From Anaerolineaceae bacterium (GTDB lineage: Bacteria > Chloroflexota > Anaerolineae > Anaerolineales > Anaerolineaceae), in assembly GCA_016841525.1 (NCBI GenBank), contig JAENYZ010000003.1, forward strand, positions 1 through 64,000: 64,000 nt of DNA. The letters are read 5' to 3'. The notes beneath the pieces are model-generated. The model was not told where the DNA came from. It ran no database searches and saw nothing but the letters and a program-made list of their open reading frames with translations. The position numbers and the translations under genes were made by a program. The number at the start of each line of letters is the position of its first letter. Within the stretch, counting starts at the first letter, position 1. Shown in pieces: positions 58,392 through 64,000 of the stretch.

Positions 58392-59966
58392 ATGAAAATC
58401 ACCCTCATTTCCGATATTCACGGTAATTTACCCGCCCTCAAAGCCGTCCTGCGCCACGCCCAACATCTTGCGGCAGATCAAATGATATTAAACCTGGGCG
58501 ACTTAACGGGTTACGGTCCGCATCCTGAACAAGTGGTGGCGTGGTCAAAAAATGAACGGGTCATGAACATTCTCGGGAATTATGACAAAAAAGTCATCAG
58601 TAAAGCATATCGAAAGACGGGATGGCAAAAAGTCAATAACCCGGATAAACGTGCCATGTTTGCCTGGACATACCGAGCGCTTTCAAAGAAATCCATCAAA
58701 TATTTACAAACCCTTCCAGAATCACATCAGCGTAAAATTTCAGGTAAACATATCCTGATGACGCACGGCAGCCCAGCATCAATCAGTGAACATTTAGGGG
58801 CGGACACGCCTGATGAACGGCTGGCTGCCCTGGCTGAGATGACGGATGCTGATATCATTCTATGCGGCCATTCCCACATGGCAATCAAACGAAAAGCAGG
58901 AAATACCTTGTTTATCAACCCGGGCAGCGTCGGCAGATTGGATGACGGTGATCCACGAGCCAGCTATGCCGTATTAGACATTCAGGATAAAGAGGTCTCA
59001 GTCAATTTTTACAGAGTGCCATATGACATCATGTCTGCCGTAAATGCCATGCGTATGACAGGCCTGCCAGAAATCTTTGCACAAATACTGAGACAGGGCT
59101 TGAATTATGACGATGTTAAGTCCAATTTCAACAACCCCTCCAAGTCTTACACCCTGGAACCCAATGGGACACTGACCATGTTAACTGATTTCGGACTTCA
59201 GGATCATTTTGTGGGCACGATGAAAGGTGTTATCACCAGTATTGCACCTCAAGCAAACATCATCGATATCAGCCACCAGGTTCGACCACAGAATGTCCGC
59301 CTGGGTGGGCACCTGCTGGCACAAGCGCTGCCTTACTTCCCCGCCGGCACAGTTCATGTGGCAGTGGTAGACCCCGGGGTGGGCACCCAACGACGTGCCC
59401 TTGCAGGCCAAATTGGCGATCACTTCTTTGTTGCACCGGACAACGGCCTGCTTACGCCCATCTTGGAGCGCGCTCATGGAACTGGAGAGACCATCGAAAT
59501 CATCAGCCTGAACCAGTCAAAATACTGGCTGCCTGACCCAAGTACGTCCTTTCATGGACGGGATATCTTTGCGCCTGCTGCCGCCCACCTTGTAAACGGC
59601 ATGCCGCTGGATAGGCTGGGCGATAGGATTGACGACCCCATCATGATGGCATTGCCCCAACCGTCATTGGGGGACCAGGGATGGCTGGGCGAGGTGATCA
59701 TGGTGGATGTTTTTGGGAACCTGAGCACAAATCTCAGGGGGGATTTATTCGAAAATAACATTGGGGATATAAACGTGATAATCAAAGGCAAGCATATTCG
59801 CGGACTCACAGGCACCTTCGGGGATGCACAGGATGGTGACCTGATCGCAACCATTGACAGCAGCGGTTACCTTTCAATTGCAATCGTCAATGGTGACGCT
59901 TCAAAAACCCTGGGTGCAGATATTGGAACCCCGGTTCAGATCATTTTTTCATCAAAGACAGCATAG
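58392..59966 (+). CDS. Metallophosphoesterase - SAM hydrolase (DUF62) fusion
   Basis: This 524-residue protein joins two enzymes. Residues 1-230 are a YfcE-like calcineurin phosphoesterase with all metal motifs: SDIHGN, NLGDLTGYG, LGNYD, MTHGSPAS and CGHSHMA. Residues 260-524 are the S-adenosyl-L-methionine hydrolase/hydroxide adenosyltransferase fold (DUF62), starting LTMLTDFGLQDHFVG, with IIDISHQVRPQNV, VDPGVGTQRRAL, FVAPDNGLLTPIL and FHGRDIFAPAAAHL. That enzyme splits SAM to adenosine and methionine. The product adenosine is not a phosphoester, so the two activities are not obviously sequential. ATG 58392 lacks a clear ribosome site; TTG 58377 is a possible earlier start. It begins about 20 bases after the CHAD gene. 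Confidence 0.92.
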   Translation: MKITLISDIHGNLPALKAVLRHAQHLAADQMILNLGDLTGYGPHPEQVVAWSKNERVMNILGNYDKKVISKAYRKTGWQKVNNPDKRAMFAWTYRALSKKSIKYLQTLPESHQRKISGKHILMTHGSPASISEHLGADTPDERLAALAEMTDADIILCGHSHMAIKRKAGNTLFINPGSVGRLDDGDPRASYAVLDIQDKEVSVNFYRVPYDIMSAVNAMRMTGLPEIFAQILRQGLNYDDVKSNFNNPSKSYTLEPNGTLTMLTDFGLQDHFVGTMKGVITSIAPQANIIDISHQVRPQNVRLGGHLLAQALPYFPAGTVHVAVVDPGVGTQRRALAGQIGDHFFVAPDNGLLTPILERAHGTGETIEIISLNQSKYWLPDPSTSFHGRDIFAPAAAHLVNGMPLDRLGDRIDDPIMMALPQPSLGDQGWLGEVIMVDVFGNLSTNLRGDLFENNIGDINVIIKGKHIRGLTGTFGDAQDGDLIATIDSSGYLSIAIVNGDASKTLGADIGTPVQIIFSSKTA

Positions 59967-60051
59967 GATCAAATCAATTTATAACTGATTTATCCAGTAT
60001 GATTGCATGTCGGGTAAAATTCAATAAATAAATTTTGAAGCAAAGGACACT

Positions 60052-61275
60052 ATGGCAATTAATATTGAAAAAATTCGAGAAGATTTTCCGATTTTATCGA
60101 GATCTGTTAATGGAAAACCCCTCACCTACCTGGATAATGCAGCAACAACACAAAAACCGCAGACGGTTATCGATGCCATTGTGGATTATTACACAAATTA
60201 CAACAGCAACATCCATCGCGGGACACATCACCTCTCAAACCTGGCAACCGAAGCCCATGAGGCGGCTCGCAATACGATAAAGGATTACATCAACGCCAGG
60301 CATGACCGGGAGATCATCTTCACCCGGGGAACAACAGAGGCAATAAACCTGGTCGCTTCTTCCTTTGGGCAGGCGTTTATAAAACCGGGCGATGAAGTCA
60401 TTGTCACAGAATTAGAACACCATTCCAATTTTGTCCCCTGGCAGATGATATGTGAGCGGCAGGGTGCCCATTTCAGGGTTGTCCCTTTTGATGAAAACGG
60501 CGACTTGCAATTGGACGTGCTTGAAAAATTATTATCCGATAGAACGCGCATCCTTGCCTTCAACCACGTCTCCAATTCACTGGGCACCGTCAATCCCGCG
60601 AAAGAAATCATTAAGATGGCACATGATGCAGGGGCGGCAGTGCTTGTGGATGCTGCCCAATCTGTTCAGCACATCGAGCATGATGTTCAGGATTTGGATG
60701 CAGATTTTTATGCCTTTTCCGGGCACAAAATTTATGGACCGACCGGGATTGGTGTTCTTTACGGAAAAGAAAAATGGTTGGATGCAATGCCGCCTTACCA
60801 GGGGGGTGGCGAAATGATTGACCAGGTGTCCGTTGAAAAGACCACCTATAACAAAATCCCCTTCAAGTTTGAGGCTGGGACGCCCAACATCGTGGGTCCG
60901 ATTGGGCTGGCTGCAGCCATTGATTACATTAACAATTTCAATTTTGATGAGCTGATCGCCCATGAAGATGACGTGCTTCAATACGGCTTTGAAAAGCTGG
61001 GCGAGATCGACGGCCTGAAAATTTACAGCCAAGCCAAACGACATACCAGCATCATCGCCTTTAATGTGGAAGGTATCCACCATTATGATTTGGGCACCTT
61101 GCTCGATACCCAGGGCGTTGCCGTGCGCACCGGGCATCACTGCACACAGCCGATCATGACAGCCCTTGGCGTCGAAGGCACCGTCAGGGCATCCCTTGCG
61201 CTTTATAACACCAAAGCCGACATTGACTCACTTGTTGCTGCCATCAGAAAAGCCCTTAAGATGTTAGGAAAATAA
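60052..61275 (+). CDS. sufS: Cysteine desulfurase SufS
   Basis: This group II cysteine desulfurase is 407 residues long. It takes sulfur from cysteine using PLP bound to Lys226 (SGHKIYGPTG) and holds the persulfide on Cys364 (RTGHHCTQPIM); these positions equal those of E. coli SufS. ATTQKP and TRGTTEAINLVA are typical. The SufE gene follows after 3 bases, so sulfur transfer to SufE is the likely next step in Fe-S cluster assembly. SufB, SufC and SufD are not in the window; they may lie elsewhere. GCAAAGGACACT precedes the ATG. Confidence 0.96.
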   Translation: MAINIEKIREDFPILSRSVNGKPLTYLDNAATTQKPQTVIDAIVDYYTNYNSNIHRGTHHLSNLATEAHEAARNTIKDYINARHDREIIFTRGTTEAINLVASSFGQAFIKPGDEVIVTELEHHSNFVPWQMICERQGAHFRVVPFDENGDLQLDVLEKLLSDRTRILAFNHVSNSLGTVNPAKEIIKMAHDAGAAVLVDAAQSVQHIEHDVQDLDADFYAFSGHKIYGPTGIGVLYGKEKWLDAMPPYQGGGEMIDQVSVEKTTYNKIPFKFEAGTPNIVGPIGLAAAIDYINNFNFDELIAHEDDVLQYGFEKLGEIDGLKIYSQAKRHTSIIAFNVEGIHHYDLGTLLDTQGVAVRTGHHCTQPIMTALGVEGTVRASLALYNTKADIDSLVAAIRKALKMLGK

Positions 61276-61278
61276 ACT

Positions 61279-61704
61279 ATGGCTTCTATCCAGGAAATCC
61301 AAAACAGCATTATTGAAGATTTCTCATTCCTGCCGGAGTGGGATGAGCGTTATGCTTACTTAATTGAACTCGGACAAAAGATGGATCCCTTGCCCGAAGC
61401 CTATCGCTCAGAGGCAAATATTGTGCGCGGCTGCCAGTCCACCGTTTGGCTTCACCGTGAATGCCAGGAAGATAAAGTGTACTTCAAGGCTGACAGCGAC
61501 TCGCTGATCGTCAAGGGCTTGGCAGCCCTTTTGATGCAGGTCTTCTCCGGTCAGCCTGCGGAGCAAGTTCTCAAGGCTGATCTGACCTTTTTTGAAGAAA
61601 CGGGTCTTAACAAACATCTTTCCTCCCAGCGCACCAATGGGTTGATAGCGATGATAGAAGAAATTCAGTCCTTTGCTGCGAAGTGTAAAAATGGGGAAGT
61701 TTAA
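61279..61704 (+). CDS. sufE: SufE family sulfur acceptor
   Basis: This 141-residue SufE accepts persulfide sulfur from SufS. The active Cys52 is in NIVRGCQSTVWLH, corresponding to Cys51 of the E. coli protein. SFLPEWDERYAYLIELGQKMDPLP at the N-terminus and the C-terminal GLNKHLSSQRTNGL are also conserved. It is coupled to sufS (3-base gap), giving a two-gene sulfur-mobilising unit. Nothing clear marks a terminator after it. Confidence 0.95.
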   Translation: MASIQEIQNSIIEDFSFLPEWDERYAYLIELGQKMDPLPEAYRSEANIVRGCQSTVWLHRECQEDKVYFKADSDSLIVKGLAALLMQVFSGQPAEQVLKADLTFFEETGLNKHLSSQRTNGLIAMIEEIQSFAAKCKNGEV

Positions 61705-61845
61705 GCTATCAACAAATCACTGCAACCAAACATAACAACAAGAGTACAGGACTAATGAGTTGCAATTAAACCTGCCTGAACCTTAATCACATCTTTACAT
61801 TAGATTTATAAAATTTCAATCTAAAGGAAATATAATCAAACCATA

Positions 61846-62655
61846 ATGAATGATAAAAACATACAAATACTCTTAACCAACGACGACTCCATCCACTCAC
61901 CCGGCTTATGGGCTGCAGCAGAAGCCCTCGACACCCTGGGCTTTGTTCATGTGGTTGCACCGCTTCGTCAGCAGACCAGCACCGGCCACAGCATGCCGGC
62001 AACTTCAACCGGCATCATCGAAAAGATGACCCTTCATGTTAACGGCAGAGATTGGGATGTTTTTGCTGTCGATGGTTCCCCGGGCCAATCCGTCGACCAT
62101 GGTGTATTTGATGTTATCAAGGAAAAACCAGACCTGGTTGTCTCAGGGATCAACTACGGTGAGAACGTGGGTTCAGCCCTGACCGTCTCAGGCACAATCG
62201 GTGCCGCCCTCGAGGCAGCTTCTCTGGACATCCCTGCCCTTGCAGTTTCCATGCAAACAGGGAAAGAACACCATTTTACACATTCACCAGACATTGATTT
62301 TAGCGTTGCCGGGCACTTTACCCAATTAATTGCAAAGAAAATGCTTGAAAAATCATTACCAGAAGACGTTGATGTGCTAAAAGTTGATGTTCCTATGGAC
62401 GCCACACCGGAAACGCCGCTGGCAATCACCAGGCAGTCACGAATTCGCCATTATTTTCCTGTACCTGCATCACGAGCATCCCTTTCTAACCACGGTCCAA
62501 TGGGCTATGACATTATTTTTCAACCAGACAAGCTTGAAAAAGACAGTGATATTTATGCCCTGCTGATCGAAAAGAAAGTCTCTGTCACGCCAATCACCAT
62601 CGACCTGACCTCCAGGACAGATTTAGATGCCTTGGCTAATCTGCTTGATGATTAA
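61846..62655 (+). CDS. surE: 5'/3'-nucleotidase SurE
   Basis: SurE hydrolyses nucleoside 5'- and 3'-monophosphates and also short-chain polyphosphate. The 269-residue protein starts ILLTNDDSIHSPGLWAAAEAL with the metal-binding Asp-Asp pair, followed by VVAPLRQQTSTGHS, DGSPGQSVDHG, DLVVSGINYGENVG and SGTIGAALEAASLDIPALAVS. A TATAAT at 61831-61836 ends only nine bases before the ATG, so the leader is very short or absent. A strong terminator follows. Its polyphosphate activity could tie it to the CHAD gene upstream, though they are not in one operon. Confidence 0.95.
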   Translation: MNDKNIQILLTNDDSIHSPGLWAAAEALDTLGFVHVVAPLRQQTSTGHSMPATSTGIIEKMTLHVNGRDWDVFAVDGSPGQSVDHGVFDVIKEKPDLVVSGINYGENVGSALTVSGTIGAALEAASLDIPALAVSMQTGKEHHFTHSPDIDFSVAGHFTQLIAKKMLEKSLPEDVDVLKVDVPMDATPETPLAITRQSRIRHYFPVPASRASLSNHGPMGYDIIFQPDKLEKDSDIYALLIEKKVSVTPITIDLTSRTDLDALANLLDD

Positions 62656-62675
62656 TCAGAAGAAATAACAACTTC

Positions 62676-62706
62676 GCCCCGGATAAACACCCGGGGCTTT
62701 TCTTTT
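62676..62706 (+). terminator. Rho-independent terminator after surE
   Basis: The arms GCCCCGG and CCGGGGC with an eight-base loop are followed by TTTTCTTTTT, 21 bases after the stop. Confidence 0.92.
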
Positions 62707-62772
62707 TAAGGATCAATCCACATCCATTTATCATGTATACTTGCTTTAGCATCGGAGAACACTGGAGGATAC

Positions 62773-63975
62773 ATGGCAAAAAATAAAACCCTGCGCTACC
62801 TGACCTTTGGTTCCCTTTATTTCACACAGGGGACGATAATGGGCTTCTTTGCAGCCCTGAATGCCCTTTACTTGCTGGATAACGGGTTACAAATGACAGA
62901 TGTTGGCATCTTTGGATTCATTGCATTGCTGCCTTTTGTCCTCAAAATTGGGCTGGGCATATTGAGCGATCGCATAAACCTGTTTGGACTTGGGCATCGC
63001 AAACCCTACATCTTCATTGGTTTAATTGTTCAATTTCTTTGCCTGGTCGCCGCACCTTTCATCAACCCGGGGACACACTTCTGGGGATATGTGGCGATTT
63101 CTTTCACCTTACAGCTTGGGATGGCACTCTATGACACCTGCACCGATGGATTGGCATTGGATACCACCCCAGTAGAAGAACAGGGCACCATCCAGGGATT
63201 CATGGTCGGCGGACGGGCTGTCGGATCAATCGCTGCGGCAACCATCGTTGGTTTCCTGGCTGAAAATGTCTCCTGGCTGTCTGTGTTTTGGGGGTTAGCC
63301 GCCCTCACCCTGATCCCCGTCCCATTTATGTTCTTTGTTCATGAGAAGCAAAAGGATGTTGAAAAACGTTTCGATTGGTCTGCTTTTAAAGCATTTGACA
63401 AACGGACCCTTTTAGCTGGCTTGATGGGTTTATTGATGTTTGTGATCATCCTGGGTGCAAATCAATTAATCAACCCCTACCTTGAAGCGCAATTTGGGAT
63501 CAGCCTATCAGAAGCCGGCATGATCACTTCCGTGTGGAGCCTGGGCATCGTCGGCGGCAGTTTCCTTGGCGGTTGGCTGATGAAAAAATACCCGCCCAAA
63601 AAAGCCCTGGTGATTGGTGTTATTCTACTCAGCCTGTCTTTATCCACATTGGCCTTTTTCTTGACACCGCAGTACGGTCTTGTACTTGGGATTTTTCTTG
63701 TTATTCTTTTTGGCGTGACTTATGGCACCTATCAAACCCAATATTTTGCCGCGGCGATGCAATTTGTCGACCCGCGCATCGCCGCTTCAATGTATGCGAT
63801 CCTGATGGCTTTCACCAATATCGGACAGGGCATTGGGATGTACCTCAGCGGCACCCTGGCAGACCTGACCGGTTTCAGCACCACCTTTATGATTTTGATC
63901 GGATTAAATCTGCTGATTCTCCCCTTAATATCAATGGTATTTAAAAATCAGGTGCCTGTAAAAGAAACTTTGTAG
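62773..63975 (+). CDS. MFS transporter, AmpG/BT1-like
   Basis: This 400-residue twelve-helix transporter has LYFTQGTIMGFFAALNALYLLDNGLQMTDVGIFGFIALLPFVLKIGLGILSDRINLFGLGHRKPYIFIGL at the start, with the helix 2-3 loop Asp-Arg, and helix 4-5 MALYDTCTDGLALDTTPVEEQGTIQGFMVGG, which resembles AmpG-type muropeptide permeases and related BT1/PUCC-like carriers. The substrate is not known. GGAGG precedes the ATG. Intracellular loops are basic, as in inner-membrane proteins. Confidence 0.8.
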   Translation: MAKNKTLRYLTFGSLYFTQGTIMGFFAALNALYLLDNGLQMTDVGIFGFIALLPFVLKIGLGILSDRINLFGLGHRKPYIFIGLIVQFLCLVAAPFINPGTHFWGYVAISFTLQLGMALYDTCTDGLALDTTPVEEQGTIQGFMVGGRAVGSIAAATIVGFLAENVSWLSVFWGLAALTLIPVPFMFFVHEKQKDVEKRFDWSAFKAFDKRTLLAGLMGLLMFVIILGANQLINPYLEAQFGISLSEAGMITSVWSLGIVGGSFLGGWLMKKYPPKKALVIGVILLSLSLSTLAFFLTPQYGLVLGIFLVILFGVTYGTYQTQYFAAAMQFVDPRIAASMYAILMAFTNIGQGIGMYLSGTLADLTGFSTTFMILIGLNLLILPLISMVFKNQVPVKETL

Positions 63976-64000
63976 CCCCAGTAGGTCGATTAGCCTGGTA

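Noticed and set aside
60577-61140. Minus-strand open frame of 187 codons inside sufS
   Set aside because: sufS is fully supported by catalytic residues and length; the reverse frame has no recognisable domain.

Overview
The window reads as about 64 kb of chromosome from a heterotrophic, probably anaerobic member of the Chloroflexota, most likely class Anaerolineae. This assignment is an inference. It rests on moderate base composition, many lipoproteins with Thr/Pro-rich linkers after the lipobox, a LacI-controlled ABC sugar system without its own ATPase, a fused bi-domain oxidoreductase/heparinase/GT4 cluster, and short palindromic repeats of the GTAGGGGC...GCCCCTAC type. There are no rRNA, tRNA, phage, transposase or CRISPR features, and about 90 percent of the window is coding.

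Region 1 (1-9540) holds a creatininase-like amidohydrolase, a DUF5680 protein and RidA. A same-strand surface-polysaccharide operon follows: GT2, polyprenyl glycosylphosphotransferase, UDP-sugar 4,6-dehydratase, two tandem FemAB-like aminoacyltransferases and a D-cysteine desulfhydrase family enzyme. Region 2 (9540-15170, minus strand) has metK behind a SAM-I riboswitch, a methyltransferase, a GNAT acetyltransferase, a Nudix-GNAT fusion whose GNAT half is a paralogue of its neighbour, a YcaQ/AlkX-type DNA glycosylase and a small orphan.

Region 3 (16060-36210) is the centrepiece, a roughly 20 kb beta-glucan (most likely laminarin, beta-1,3-glucan) utilisation locus. A LacI-family regulator sits behind a strong promoter whose start point is covered by a CelR-like operator. 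It is followed by a solute-binding lipoprotein, two permeases and four secreted lipoprotein glycosidases (an unassigned clan GH-A enzyme, GH3, GH16 and GH26). Then come cytoplasmic enzymes: a giant GH149/GH161-like phosphorylase, a GH94 phosphorylase, a GH5 exo-glucanase-like enzyme, a cupin-like protein and a second GH3. The logic is to cut outside, import oligosaccharides, and finish inside by phosphorolysis (yielding glucose-1-phosphate) plus hydrolysis.

Region 4 (36150-47500) has repeats and a broken gene copy, an ICMT-like methyltransferase, an MFS protein, a DUF4332 protein, a CapA-like lipoprotein, a MerR-B12 (CarH-like) regulator, folP, a LysM lipoprotein with a probably leaderless promoter, an MFS exporter coupled to an APH-like kinase, a decayed copy of the LysM-gene promoter and 5' end, and an FmdB zinc ribbon protein.

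Region 5 (47600-57300) joins a second surface-polysaccharide set (bi-domain oxidoreductase, heparinase II/III, GT4) to a phosphate-control set (PhoB, PhoR, PstB, PhoU). A candidate Pho box lies before pstB, and pstS, pstC and pstA are absent. Region 6 (57300-64000) contains a CHAD protein, a fusion of metallophosphoesterase with SAM hydrolase (DUF62), SufS-SufE, SurE and an MFS transporter.

The most unusual items are the metallophosphoesterase-SAM hydrolase fusion, the complete phosphorolytic beta-1,3-glucan locus with its operator, the Nudix-GNAT fusion beside its own paralogue, the CarH-like regulator, and the two truncated gene copies associated with repeats.
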